Positions 11,635 through 24,259 of a DNA stretch of 64,000 bases are shown piece by piece. The notes below the pieces were generated by a model, which saw nothing but the letters and a program-made list of their open reading frames with translations, did no database searches and was not told the DNA's origin. Position numbers and translations under genes: made by a program. How positions within the stretch are numbered: position 1 is the first letter of the stretch; every line of letters starts with the position of its first letter. Source of the DNA: Ottelia alismoides (taxonomy: Eukaryota; Streptophyta; Magnoliopsida; Alismatales; Hydrocharitaceae); NCBI GenBank assembly GCA_037367405.1, contig JAZKJV010002330.1:62001-126000 (forward strand), in the 5' to 3' direction.

Positions 11635-12765
11635 TTAGTCTTCAGTCAAATCCGTTGAGATAATGACTGGGAACATATCTGACTCACCCGCAAGGAATCT
11701 ATACTTCATGCTTTGCGATAAGGTCTTCAATTCTGGGCAAGTGGGAGCTGGTAAATCTGGCTTCTGGAATGTCTGAGTGAATTCTACCATATCTCTATGT
11801 GAGAACTCTCGCTGCAATGGTAAATCTGACAAAGATGGCTCTGCTGGTATATCTGTCAAAGGACCCGGCTCACTCTCTGCCCTAGCTGTCTGCTTTGTAG
11901 GCACCAGACACGGTAAATATTCATCGAACTCCTGCCAGTCAAAATTGGTGTCTGTGTCTGAGGAATCTGAATCTGAAGCGCGTGAGATAAAATCGTCTTC
12001 GCTATCCTGATCATGATATACAACCTCTACTGTATCATGTGCCATGAGTGTGCTCTCCGAACTCTCATCTACCATGATCTGTGAATCTTCACTGTCTGAA
12101 GATGTGGCAAGAGCTCGTGATGTGGGATCTACCCAAATTGCTTCATCGTCTGTAATCACAAAGTCACACTCCTGGTGGATGTCTAGCTCTGCGTATGTCA
12201 TTTGCTCTGAGTCGGTCATCTGATCTGAGCACTCTGAATCTCTAGATTTGGTCTCCTCGATTATCTCTATTTGTACACTTTCACCCTCGATGCGAAAATA
12301 TACTTTCCCACTATCATGGCCGGTCACCGCCTTGGCTGTGGCCAAGAATGGTCTTCCTAAAATGATGGGGGCATCAATCACACGTTCAGGGATCTCCATG
12401 TCCAGTACAACAAAGTCCACAGGGAATTTCAGGCCCTGAATTGTGACGACAACGTCCTTAAGCAACCCCTTCGACCTCTTAATAGATCTATCAACAAACT
12501 GAAGGATTGTCCTGCTATGTCTAAGAGGGCCAAACTCGAATCGATCAAGTAAGGCAGCCGGAAGGAGATTAATCAAAGAACCGCTGTCCAATAGAGTACG
12601 ATTGAATTGTTGCTCATGAATGTGGCATCTGACATATGGAGCTCCTGCACCAGGTCTCTTGGCTGGCAATTTATTCTGTATAGCGAAGCAAGTGGCACGT
12701 GTAAGCACAAAGATTTCTGCATTACGATTCCTCTTCTTCCTATGTACAGTGGTATTCTCTCTCAA
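11635..12765 (-). pseudogene. Aspartic protease plus acidic linker of element C
   Basis: A 376-codon open stretch. Residues 50-170 form a retropepsin-like domain with the active-site triplet in LLDSGSLINLLP (DSG at 60-62) and the C-terminal IILGRPFLATA motif. This enzyme would cut the gag-pol polyprotein. Residues about 175-300 are a long Asp/Glu/Ser-rich linker ending DWQEFDEYLPCLVP. The segment then runs toward RT (KYRFLAGE). A TAA follows at 11635-11637, where element D has CAA (Gln). The catalytic triplet is intact here but altered in D (DNS), so this is the better preserved copy of the domain. Confidence 0.88.
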
Positions 12766-12799
12766 GTGCTTCTGGAAGAGAGGGATGTGCTCTAGTGCC

Positions 12800-13309
12800 T
12801 CCTATAGAGTCAGCTGGATGTGGAATATGTCTATCATCTGTTGGCTGAACTCTAACTGCTGTGATTTTTTTGGATTTTCTATTTTCTTCCCTTGCCCTAA
12901 GCGGAGTGCTTGAGGGAAGGGGATAGCTGGACCCTCCTCAGATAGAGGGTCAGGAATAGGTTCCTACTGCTGAAAAGGACTAGAGCCCATACAAGAGTGA
13001 TCATGCAGCACATATGGACTCGGAGTAGATGAAGAAACCTTTCCTTTATTCATTTTTTGTTATTTTTGATAATGTCCTGAGATACATAGATAGGAGGAAA
13101 CACAACTGGACTAGAAATGGTGGCATCAGCACCACCCACGGCATCTGTCTTCGCGGCATCAGCACCGCGCTCTGGCTCAACATCACATCCAATAGTGGCA
13201 TCAGTACCACCAACTGCATCTGGAGAAATGACGGCCTCAGTACCGTCGACTGGATCATCATCCTTGGTGGCGTCAGCACCACCGTCATCAACATCATCAG
13301 CAGCATCAG
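12800..13309 (-). pseudogene. Gag-protease linker of element C, 3' part after the D insertion
   Basis: Continuation of C's reading frame beyond element D. Frame 13050-13309 encodes an acidic repeat region with GGADAT, GGTDAT, GADAAK and GGADAT units about 10-25 residues apart, matching the linker of element D at 21170-21370. It ends in an Asn/Lys-rich stretch. The region 12800-13050 is frame-broken and leads to the protease. D's target site lies inside the repeat. Confidence 0.8.
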
Positions 13310-16300
13310 TGATGAATCCACATTTCATCATCTTTGTTCTATCATTTTGGCCTCAAAAACCCTAGCAAATGCCTGTAAATAACATTAAATAGAGCAGATT
13401 AGCATTCATGCATGTATCTGTAAATAGTGTATAAAATATTGTAATTAAAGCCAAAATTTTAGAATAAATAAAAGAAAAGAAAAAAGGAAAAAATATTGTA
13501 AATATTTTATTACCCGAAACCCCGAGACCTAGGCATCATGATGAATAGGTCGACCAGGAATAAAGTAGGGGGAGATAAGGGCCAGAATGCCATATTCCAT
13601 TCATTCTTTATTCATTTTAGGACCTATTTGTGGTTCCACTTTTTATACATCAAATAAAGAAACTTTGTACACAAAAGTTGTAGATAATTTTATATAGAAA
13701 AATACAAAATTGATTTCACTCAAAAATAATGTACAGATAAAAAGTTATGGTCTGAATAAAAATCCAGAATCCCAACTTCCCAGACCCGTATCTCACAGAT
13801 GAAAACTCCAAATGCAGCAAACTCACCTTTAATTGTATATAGAATAAAATAAGCTATTTAATGGCAGTGGTTTCGCATTTGGCAGAGCTACAGTTTGAAA
13901 GTTGAGTTTTGGACCCTCATTGTATACTTGTACAGATTAAAATATTCAATCTATTACTTATTCATTATTTTTTTATTTTTATAATTTTATAAAGATTACT
14001 TATAATATATATATATATTAAAATCAGAAGAAAAATCCAAAAGAAATACAAAATAAAAGTACATATATATCAAATACATAGGTATTATACCTATAAACAT
14101 ACCTATATAATACATACTTTTATTTTATTAAATATACAAAATAATTCAGAAAATAAAATAAAAATATAATTAAGTGTATAAAAATATTTTATAATTTTAT
14201 AAAATACTAAATAAAAATAAATAAATTAAAATCACAAAATAAAAATAAAAGAATAAAATATATATATATTATACCAAAGGGCTATAAAAGGTAAGTTGTA
14301 AAAATATACCTCATAAAAATAATTAAAAATCACAAAAAAATACTAAATTAAATAACAAACATTTTTTTATTTTACAACCAAAATTTAATTCGTTTATCTT
14401 CTATTTTTAATTGAATTACTAATTCTTTTTCAGGGATTTTTCCTGATTGGTCCATGTGGACCAATCAGGAGACAGCCCCAGTTGATCCCGGTCAACTGGT
14501 CGTCCTCCCCCATGTGTGCCTGTCAGAACATCGGTTTGACACCCTTTTTATCGATTTTTCCAGACTTAATCTTGCACTTTTTGAGATCGATTTCTTCACG
14601 ACTTTCCTCCCTCGATCCTTGGTCTATCACGCCCTTGCGTTTTTTGGGGGAGAGGGCCGTCGATTTGTCAAATCTCCCTTGGTCTTGGTGCCTCTTCACC
14701 ACAGAGTCAAACGAAATATAACGCACACCCGACTTCCTTTTTGATTTTGAGTCCCTTCGGTCCACCCCTCCTCACCTCTTTCGTGCTCCACGCAGACCTG
14801 GAGGTGACAGCTCCATTTCTGTGCCGTCAGCCAAGGCTAAGGAGGTCGGAGGCGTCTCCATTACCTCCGGCATGCCCGCCATCAAGGTACTCTCCCTCCG
14901 GTCATTGACCTTTGAGGCAGTCACCATTCCCTTTAATTTTCGTTGCATTTTAATTGCATTAGTCTTAGGAGTAAAAGCCCTCAAGAAATTCTCGATTCCA
15001 TCGATCACATCGACCAATCCGTTCACCTCGCCGGAGCGCACCTCCGGCCGAGCGCCGCCCTGTCGATTCTTGCCGCCATTCATTGTCCACGGAGCCCATG
15101 CATTTTGCCCTGGACTCTATCACCTTTTTCTTGCAGGTACGCGCACTCGAACGACCACCTGGGAGCATTTCTGATCTCGCCGGAGGTACCTGGAGCTTCA
15201 AAGCTCCGTCGCCGTCGTAGGTGAGGATCAACGCCCCTCCGGCCATTTTGAAGCTTCCTGCACCTGGAGATCGCATGCAGGAAGAGATCTGGGCCATTTT
15301 GAGCTTTGAACGCTGACGAAGGAGGGCGGGGGAGGTCGCGGAAGCTCGCCATCGCCGGCCTTCTTCCGCGTTCTTCTTCCAGGCCTTTTAGCAGTCGGAT
15401 CAAGGGAGTCCCCCAGATCCATCACCAACCGTCCGATCGCTTCATCGTCCAACCGTCAGATCCTGGGCTGGGATCTAATCCTAACCCTCCATTCGCGAAG
15501 CGTCATCGGAGCTCCTCACGCAGACACGTGGATTAGTGGATGCATCTGAGCCGTCCGCCAGCGCCTTAGCGTGCGGTATTTTGCAACTTTTACCCCGCTC
15601 ATTTTTGTATTTTCTTTTTAATCCAGAAAATTTCATTGGTAGTTTAAAATATTTTGTAATATTTATAATTAGGCCCTTGAACTTTCGATATTTGCAAGTA
15701 GGTCCTCGGCCACGTCACCTCACATGACCTGTTCACGTGAGGCGCGGTGCTTTTTGCAGCGAGGCCCTCGGTCGTTTGTTTATTTCGTCTAGGACCAAGA
15801 ACTTTGAGTTATAGTGTAAAAGTTTTGGAAATTTTGCATGTTGGCCCCTGTGTTCCTGAAAATTGCATCTAGGTCCTTCCCAAGCGCGTGCTAGTCACGC
15901 GCTCTGGTGGACATTTTGCAAAGGTATCCCCCCGGGTTTGGATATTTGTGATTGGTCCTTGAAATTAAATATTTAGTGGAATATTTTGTTGGAAAATTGA
16001 GAGTGTGTCCCTGGATGTTTAACTATTTGCACATATACCCCTGCCAGGCCATAAATTTTTGCTTGCTTGCTCTATTTATTTCATGCATCATTTTGATTCC
16101 AAAAATCACCAAAAAATTCACTTAAGCTCCTGTTAACTTGCACTTCCACTCCATATTTTTGCATTTTATTGCATTTTTATATTTATTAAAAATAAAAAAC
16201 ATGCATTTTAGCTACTGTCGATCTTAGAAAATACCAAAAAAATATTAAAACACCTAGAAAAATTCCAAAAAAAATTACTTACTGTGTATTTTATCCTATT

Positions 16301-17131
16301 TTAGTGTCAATCCAAAAATCACTAAAAAAATTCAAAACCAAAACCTTAAAAATTAGAAAATACCCAAAACTTCCAAAAAATCTAAAAAATCCTAGAAAAA
16401 TCAGAAAATTACAAACTCAAGCTACGTAGGTTCCCTATTTTATTCTCTTTATTTTAAAATTAGTTTGGAAAAAATTTGTAGCTGTTTGATATTTTTCATT
16501 CCTATTTTACCTTCAGCCAGAACATTACTTCACTGTTTTCCTTATTTTGACTTTTAAAAATACCAAAAACATTCTGAAAAATATCTAAAAATCACAAAAA
16601 TAGTAAAAAAAATTTAGAAAGATCAAAAATATTTTATCTACGAATTTTTGAGCATTTTTACATATTTTTATAAATATTCTAGCACTCTTTTGTTATATAG
16701 TTTATATATTCCAATATTGAAAAAGAAAATAAAAAAATATAAAATATAAAAAGAAAATATAAAATCAGAAAAATTAAAAATCAAAATACAAAATTAAAAA
16801 TTAAATAAAAAATTGAAAAAATTCAAAACCCACAAAAACATTCACATTTGCATAGTGTAGACAACACATCACCTTCACACACACACACACACTTGTGCAT
16901 CTATCCTGCCTTGCTCCCTGTATTCGAACTCTCTACGTACTTGCACCTATACATCTTTTATGTAGAGTTAAAAATAAATTTTAACTTCACATTTGCTTGT
17001 CACTTCTTGATACTTCTAGTGTGGGTTAATTGTTGATTTTAATCGGGATTCACTAAGGGTCGCAGTAGTGACACTGTTGTCTCCACCTTGTGTGAGACAC
17101 TATTTAGACCCCTTGAATTTCGGTTAAATCA
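13310..17131 (+). repeat. 5' LTR of element D
   Basis: A 3.8-kb LTR starting TGATGAATCC and ending GGTTAAATCA. Layout: AT-rich start, a GC-rich core at about 14450-15560 (weak TATA-like AAATATAAC at 14714-14722), then an AT-rich tail (16050-16830), and a (CA)n tract at 16875-16892. It has the same architecture as LTRs C, E and G but a different sequence family from C. The open frames in the core recur in the 3' LTR only because the LTRs are copies; none resembles a protein family. Confidence 0.95.
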
Positions 17132-17133
17132 AA

Positions 17134-17150
17134 TGGCCCGTTGCCGGGGA
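17134..17150 (+). other. Primer binding site of element D (tRNA-Asp type)
   Basis: TGGCCCGTTGCCGGGGA, two bases after the LTR end. The 3' end of plant tRNA-Asp(GUC) calls for TGGCGCCGTTGCCGGGGA, so this copy lacks one G. The primer for minus-strand synthesis would pair here. Confidence 0.9.
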
Positions 17151-18893
17151 GCAACAACGAATAGATCCTAGTTTTGATTGATTGTGATTAGTTGTTTACA
17201 TCATTGCTGGTTTTATCTCTCTTGTTTTTGATATATCTTGTTGAGCTTTCTAACCATCTTTTCTTGTCTTCTTGCGAGGGACCGCGGAGCGAGGCGGTTC
17301 GCCTAGGGGATCCGGAGCAACCTTGGGAAGCGAAGTCGGCTTTTATTAAGCCAAGCCGACAGGAGAGAGCGGGAGACTTGCGAGAGAGTGCTAGAATAGT
17401 TTGCATTTTATTTTGGTGCGAGAGAGATTCATATTAATTTGTTATAATACATGACTTGGACTCTCAGACACTTTGGGCCCAATTTCTGGGTGTTTGTTCA
17501 CCTGGGGCCCCACCGCGAATTTTATCGCGTTTCACGACTGTCAGTTGCCGGTTTTGTTTTCATTTTTCATTTCTTTTGTGGATTGAGCCCTTAGTTCTAG
17601 GCTTTTGCTTGATCGATTAGATTAGGTCCAAACACCCTAATAACCTTTGCATGCACCTATAGATCGTATTTGGACTTAGTTTAATTAAATAGTTAATCAC
17701 TAGTCTTTGATCCGCCGCACCGTGAGCTCATCCCGCCAAGCGCTTCTCCTGAACTCGATGTGTCGAGAGGAGGAGGGGTGAGCCTAGACCGGACTTTAGG
17801 ATTGGAGATTGGGGGTTGACTTGTGGTTCTTCATGTAGCAATTGCCTGCTTAGGATGATTTCCGTTTGCATATCGGCATATAGCTTAGGTTTACAAATTT
17901 TTGCTTTGCATCCCTCATGGAGAGAGCTCAGATTCACTGTAAGTCCTCTATCTTTGCATCCATCATTTAGGCACAAAGGTGAGATTTCCATCTTGGTGCC
18001 GACTTGCATTGGCTTTTCCGACTCTTTTCTCCCTCTGTTTTTGGACAAAGTAGGAATCAAAGAAAATACAAAATCGTTAGGCGCTTTTTTGAATCTACTC
18101 AAAAGAAGCGATAACACCAAAAAAAGTTAAAAAAGGGGCTGCTAAGAAAACTTTGACCTAAATAAAATTGGTAATCGGATTCATTGATTGGGGAGAGTCA
18201 CACCCTCACTTGTCTTCAGGTTGCATGGGAAGGTCTCCTTCCAAGTGAGCAGAGTGCTTCGTAAGGATTAGAGCCAAAAACCCAACTTGTGGCTGCCTTG
18301 TGTATCGCCTGGATTTCCGAAGTATTGGCGCTACTATCGTACGTAGGCGAGTAGGGCTTGGTCGCCATTGGTGACTCACTATTTTGTGAGCATCGACCTT
18401 GTCTAAAGTACAGAGCATAGGCCACGCCTTCACAGGTGTGTCTGTCTCACCATCTGCGTCCGAGTAGGGTCTTGCACGCTCACGGATGATTCTATTGCGA
18501 GCGAGATCCGAAGTATCGGTTTCGCCTATCGGCTTCCTCCCTCTTCTTCTTTGGCTGAGTAGGGATCCAGGAAGGGTTACAAGGACCTCAAAAAGCGTAA
18601 GCTACATGTTACACAAGAGGAAGACAAGTACGGGAATACTTTTCCAGCAGTACTCTCTCTCCCTTAGGCGTAGCGCTCTAAGGACTCGTTATAAGATAAA
18701 TTCTCGAATTCAAGCTAAAATTGACAAGATAAAAGCCGAACCTTCACGGCTCCATATGTTGAGTGGGTGAACTCACCCTGTTTTGTGTTAGATTGCTAGT
18801 CGATTTTGGGTCAAGATCAAAAACACAGCACAATTGTGCGCAATTTTGCTTCTCCCTTCTTTCTTTTTCACCTTGCTCTTATCAATAATCAAG
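17151..18893 (+). other. Leader of element D
   Basis: 1.7 kb between PBS and gag. A block near 18190-18220 (GGGGAGAGTCAC followed by CCCTCA) is shared with C's leader near 34605-34625, as expected for packaging or dimerisation signals. Only short open frames occur; none is conserved enough to call. Confidence 0.7.
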
Positions 18894-21639
18894 ATGATGG
18901 GACGGAGGTCTCTTAGGCCGACTCTGTCGGCACCGCTATCCAGCACTCCTCCTCATTCATCTAGGACAACCTCGGAGAGTCCAGACCCGCTCTCCGAGCC
19001 TGAGTTCACTTCCACCCTGTTCCCCCTCGACCACCCTTCTCATTCTCCTTCCATCAGTTCAAGAGTTTCAGAATTTAGCGCATCGCAGAGCTCAGAACAT
19101 TTGACGGCACCTGAGATGGGTTCTTTTGCTTTTTCAGAAAACCCAGACATGGCTGACAGAGGAGAGCATCCTGACGAGCATGAGCTCCCGCCATTCTTAT
19201 TTAATCAAGCCACCATCAATAATTCACTTCTAGCATCCCTGGAGACCATGTAGAGATAGATCCGAGACCAGGGAGTCTTTATGGGTGACCTCATGAGAGA
19301 GATCGCGCAGATGCGAGAAAACCGACCTGGGGGCGGTGGCGGAGGAGGAGATGGACCTGATGCAGGAGGAGGTGATCCTAACGCTGAGAGACCGCCACAG
19401 ACTATCATGAGGGAATTACACAATCCCGCAGCATCCCTCACTCATCGTTGGATCCGACTCCCTCTTATCCATGGAGATTTCGAGCTTCGGCCCCACACTA
19501 TTCAGCTTCTGCCCAAATTCCATGGGTTGCCGACCGAAGAGCCACACCTCCACCTACATGAATTCGAAATGATCTGCAGCACCATTCATGACAGGCTGAT
19601 GACTGAGGACACTATCAAGATGATAGCCTTCCCCTTCTCTTTAGTTGACAGAGCCGCGTATTGGCTCAAACACTTGGGGAGGTTCATCGACACTTGGGCA
19701 GATCTCCGAACCGCATACTTAAAGAAGTATTACCCTCTCGGCCGGACAAACGCAGCTAGAGCTATGATCAGCAACTTCGTCATGATCCCTAATGAACAGT
19801 TTCATGAAGCTTGGGATCGATTTAGAGAGCTCATTGACCGGTGTCCACATCACGATATATCAAAGCCCAATTTGGTTCAGAGTTTCTTCTGTGGGCTGAC
19901 ACCAGAGCTGTAGGGGCTTGTGAACGCCTCTTGTGGTGGGTCCTATTTTTCCAAGGGTGAAGACGATGTTTGGGCCATCTATGAATGCATGGCAGAGAAT
20001 TCAACCGTCATGGCCCAAGCCCGCATCTACATGCAAAAGAAGCCCCCGTAAGGAGCAGGATCATTTTAGAGGATCACCCGCATCGATTCCCGTCCTAACA
20101 CTTCGTCGGCAGTTACAACCCAAGCCGAATCAGCTGCAGCCGACATGGACATCATCAGTGAGAAACTGGACCGTCTCGAGATCCTCGAGAAAAAGAAGAT
20201 GCAAGGCATGGCCCAGATGGACCAGATTGCCAAGACGATGAGTGATCTGAAGACGCAGATCCTTTGCGTCCAGGAGGTGCAGTCTTCTTCCCAGCAGCCT
20301 CCCAGGTCACGGGCTGACCCCAGCAGTAGCAGCTCCAACCAACCCTTTGCCTCGTACCGCCAGGTTAACCACATCCAGGCAGAGCCGGTCCCGTTGCTAT
20401 AGTACTACCCAGCACAACCGCCATCTCAGGACACTCAGATGGTGGTCCATCAGCTGGAGCAGCCACTGGCAATTCTTCCTCCACCATCCTTTGAGCAGGA
20501 GCCATTGATGGAAGTCAATGGGATTTGGTACGACCGGTACCCTCAGCCCGGGATTCGTCGCGATCACCCCGGATTCCGTTGGGGCAACGGTGGCTCCACA
20601 TCTCAGCAGCAGCCTCCAGCTCAAGGACAACAGAGCAGCCAGCAGCCACAACAGCAGCAACTCCAGTACGCCCAGCAACAATACCAGCAGGGTCCTCGTC
20701 CCGCCTACAACAACCAGCAGTGGAGGCAGCGTCAGCAGCCTCATCAGTCTTATTCCCATCCTCCCCAGTACCAGCAGCAACAGCAGCCTCATTTCCTGCA
20801 AGGGAACCCATCCGGTTCTCAGGCCCCCGCTTTTGAGAACCCAGCGTTAGATGATCTTGCCCGCTTGCTTTCCGAACAGCGAGCATCCTTCCGGCAGGAA
20901 ATGGATGAGTTCTGGCAGGAAATGAGGGAGATCATCAAGGGCAAGGCCGCCATACCAGCTCAGATTGAACCAAACCCGAACAATCTGAAAAGGAAGTCTG
21001 AGCAGGTAGAGTTTACAGAGGATACCTCTCCTAGTGACTATTTGAGTGACATGTCTCTTTCTTTGTATGATGTTGATTTTGTGACTACTAGGAGCGGTAG
21101 GATGCCAGCAGGCGGCGCCTCTTCTGAGCGACAACCTCAAGCTGAACCAGGAGCGCAAGATGAGCAGAGTAGCGGTGCTGATGCCGCTGTTGATGATGAA
21201 GACGGTGGTGCTGATGCCACCAATGATGGAGAGCCAGACGACAGTACTGAGGCCGTCATGATACCAGATACAGACAGTGGTGCTGATGCCACCATTTTGG
21301 ATGCAGAGCTAGAGCGCGGTGCTGATGCCGCGAAGACAGGTACCGGTGGTGGTACTGAGGCCATCGCATCTACTTTTGTTGATCTTCCTTCTGTGGTGTT
21401 ACCACCTTTTGTATCTATGGACTGTGGTAACAACAAAAAGCACAAAAATATGAATAAAGGAAAGGTTTCTGTTCACATTGCGGATCCATATGTGTTGAAT
21501 GATGATGATTGTATGGATTCTATTCCTTCACAGGCACAGGGACCTATTCCTAGTCCTCCATCTGAGGAGGCCCCTTCCATCCCTATCCCTGAAGCACTCC
21601 GCCGGACGAAGGGGAATAAAAAAGAAAATCAAAAAAAGA
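18894..21639 (+). pseudogene. gag: Gag of element D (Athila-type), with Gln-rich and GADA-repeat regions
   Basis: The structural protein that would form the virus-like particle. I place the start at 18894 because MMGRRSLR opens both this gag and C's at 34184. In order: a Ser/Pro-rich N-terminus; an Athila-type capsid domain (LLPKFHGLPTEEP near 19510; DRAAYWLKHLGRF; AWDRFRELIDRCPHHD; NLVQSFFCGLTPEL to 19910); a coiled-coil-like stretch (MDIISEKLDRLEILEKKK, 20145); a Gln-rich stretch (about 20600-20800); an acidic linker with repeated GADAT motifs (21170-21370). No CCHC zinc knuckle is visible. In-frame stops lie at 19251, 19257, 19911, 20049, 20067 and 20400. Several replace a glutamine present in C. 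Confidence 0.9.
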
Positions 21640-22830
21640 ACCAGCAGGTAGAGTTCGGCAACCAAATGATTGACAGATTCCACATTCAGCTGACTCTACG
21701 GGAAGCATTTGAGCATATCCCCTTCTTTAAAAAGAACTTGAAAGAAACAACTACTGTCTGCAGGAAGAAGAGGTACCGAGACCAAATCCATATGATCACT
21801 CATGACACTTGCTGCACCATTCAGAACACATTGCCAGCCAAGAGACCTGATACAGGAGCTTCCTATGTCAGATGCGAGATTTAGGAGCAGCGGTTCGATC
21901 GTACTCTATTAGACAACAGCTCTTTTATCAACCTCCTTCCGGCAGCCTTACTCAACCAATTCGAGTTTGGTCCTCTTCTTCGGAGCAGGACGGTCCTTCA
22001 GTTTGCTGATAGGTCGATTAAGAGGCCGAAGGGGTTGTTGAAGGACGTGGCCGTTACCATTCAGGGCCTGAAATTCCCTGTGGACTTTGTTGTATTGGAC
22101 ATGGAGATCCCTGAGTCGGTAACTGATGCCCCCATCATACTCGGACGTCCATTCTTGGCCACAGCCATGGCAGTGACCGATCATGACATCGGGAAGGTAT
22201 GTTTTTGCGTAGAGGGCGAAACCATACAAATAGAGACAATCGAGGAAACCAGAGCCAGAGAATTAGAATGCTCAGAGCAGTCCAACAAAGTAGAGCAGAT
22301 GAAGAGGACAGGCTAGACATCCAACAGGAGTGTGATTTTGTGATGACAGATGATGAATCTACCTGGACAGATCCCGTAGCACAGACCCTTGCCCTGCCTA
22401 CAGATTCACTATATCTCAAGCTTATGGCAGTCGAGAGCCTGGAGAGCACACCCCTGGACAAGGATACCATTGAGGCTGGCAGTGTTGGAACGAGTGGTGC
22501 TGATGATTTTCAGTCGTGTTCATCTAATTCAGATCCCTCGGACTCAGGCATTGATTGGGATGATTTTGATGACTATTTGCCTTGTCTGATTCCTTCTGAG
22601 CCAACAACCATGGAAGAGTGCGAGCCAGTACAATTTATTAATGATTCAGCAGGGCTCCCTTCGTCAGGTGTTCATGCAGAGCGAGAGTTCTCCCATGCAG
22701 ACCTGGTCGCCTTCACACAGACATATCAGAAGCCAGTTCTGCCACCTCCCAGTTGTCCAGAACTGAAGCCTCTGCCGCAGTCGCTGAAGTATAGATTCCT
22801 TGCGGGTGAGCCAGATATGCACCCAGTCAT
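21640..22830 (+). pseudogene. Protease and acidic linker of element D
   Basis: Same segment as C's 11635-12765. The N-terminal part (QLTLREAFEHIPFFKK) leads to a stop at 21882-21884. The retropepsin site reads LLDNSSFINLLP, so the catalytic DSG is altered to DNS. IILGRPFLATA is kept. A frameshift near 22310 moves the frame for the Asp/Ser-rich linker, which ends DWDDFDDYLPCLIP (about 22555-22590). The active-site change and the stop make an active protease unlikely. Confidence 0.88.
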
Positions 22831-24259
22831 TATCTCAGCAGGTTTGACTGGAGAACAAGAATCTCGTCTGATGGAGGTTCTTGAAAGAAACCGCAAGGCG
22901 ATAGGATGGAGTATAGCTGATCTCCAGGGGATTAGTCTTGCTCTGTGCTCCCACCACATCTATCTTGAGGATGACACTAGGACGTCGCGTGAGTTCCAAT
23001 GACGGCTGAACCCGAATCTTCGAGATGTAGTCATGAAAGAAATATCGAGGTGGTGGAGCGCCGATTTTATCTACCCCATCTCCGACTCCAAATGGGTTAG
23101 TCCATTACTTGTGGTACCCAAGAAGACGGGTATCACTACATTTGTGAATGAGTCTGGAGAGGAGATCGCTACCCGAGTACCCACTTCTTGGAGGGTCTGT
23201 GTGGACTACAGACGATTGAATGAGGCCACCAAGAAGGATCATTTCCCGCTGCCATTCATTGATCGGATTATCGAGCGGCTAGCTAGGAAGAGTCATTACT
23301 GCTTCCTTGATGGGTACTCCGGATATAATCAAGTGGCCATTGCGCCCGAAGACCAGGAGAAAATGACATTCACCTGTCCGTTTGGGACTTATGCTTTCAG
23401 ACGGATGCCCTTTGGTCTATGTAACGCTCCGGCGACATTCCAAAGGTGCATGTTGTCCATTTTCTCGGACATGGTGGGTGACTGTATAGAGGTCATCATG
23501 GATGACTTCTCGGTCTATGGCGACGGGTTTGATGCTTGTCTTGATTGCCTAGACCGTGTGCTTCAGCGCTGCATTGAGGTCAATCTTGTCTTGTCTTGGG
23601 AGAAGAGTTACTTTATGGTGACTCAAGGGACGGTCCTTGGTCATATCGTCTCCAACAGGGGCATGGAGGTCGATCCGGCCAAGGTGAATATCATTAGTAA
23701 ACTCAATCCACCGTCCAATTTGCGTCAATTGCGGTCTTTTTTGAGGTATGTCGATTTCTACCGACAGTTTATTCAGGACATTAGTCGAATTGCCCGACCG
23801 CTTACTGATCTGCTGACGAAAGACACTGAGTTCATTATCAATGATAAGTGTCTCGCGTCATTTGAGACTCTCAAGAGTATGGTTATTTCAGCTCCTATCC
23901 TTCAGCCACCCGATTGGTCTCTCCCATTCGAGATCATGACGGACGCTTTCGATTTTGCCGTTGGGGCTATGCTTGGACAGAGGAGGGATGGATTGCTGTT
24001 TGCCATTCGCTACGCCAGCCGGACTTTAGATGCCGCTCAGCGGAATTATACTGTGACAGAGAAAGAGATGCTGGACGTAGTCTTTGCTTTGGATAAGTAC
24101 AGATCTTATATTCTCGGATCTAGAGTGACAATTTACACAGATCACACCGCCATCCGGTATTCAATGGCCAAGAAGGATGCCAAAGCACGCCTTACCAGAT
24201 GGATCCTTCTGCTCTAGAAGTTTGATATTGAGATTAAGGATAAGCCTGGAGTTAAGAAT
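22831..24259 (+). pseudogene. Reverse transcriptase-RNase H of element D
   Basis: A 394-codon open stretch from 23033 carries nearly the whole RT and RNase H: CVDYRRLNEATKKDH, FLDGYSGYNQ (91-100), RRMPFGLCNAPATFQRC and the catalytic IMDDFSVYGD (155-164). IMDD departs from the FMDD usual in this lineage. RNase H acidic residues are at DAFDF (304), TEKEML (345) and YTDHTAIRY (370). An in-frame TGA at 23000-23002 just upstream sits at the same codon as a TGA in C. A TAG at 24215-24217 falls where C has Gln (LLLQEFD). A DASDF-to-DAFDF change is also visible. This is the best preserved polymerase in the window. Confidence 0.93.

Noticed and set aside
13029..13382. Plus-strand 117-codon open frame
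   Set aside because: It spans the junction of C's antisense linker with the LTR of D, so it cannot be an ancestral gene.
14454..15536. Several overlapping open frames of 60-117 codons on both strands
   Set aside because: GC-rich core of LTR D; duplicated at 29428-30346 only because it is an LTR, with no recognisable protein family.
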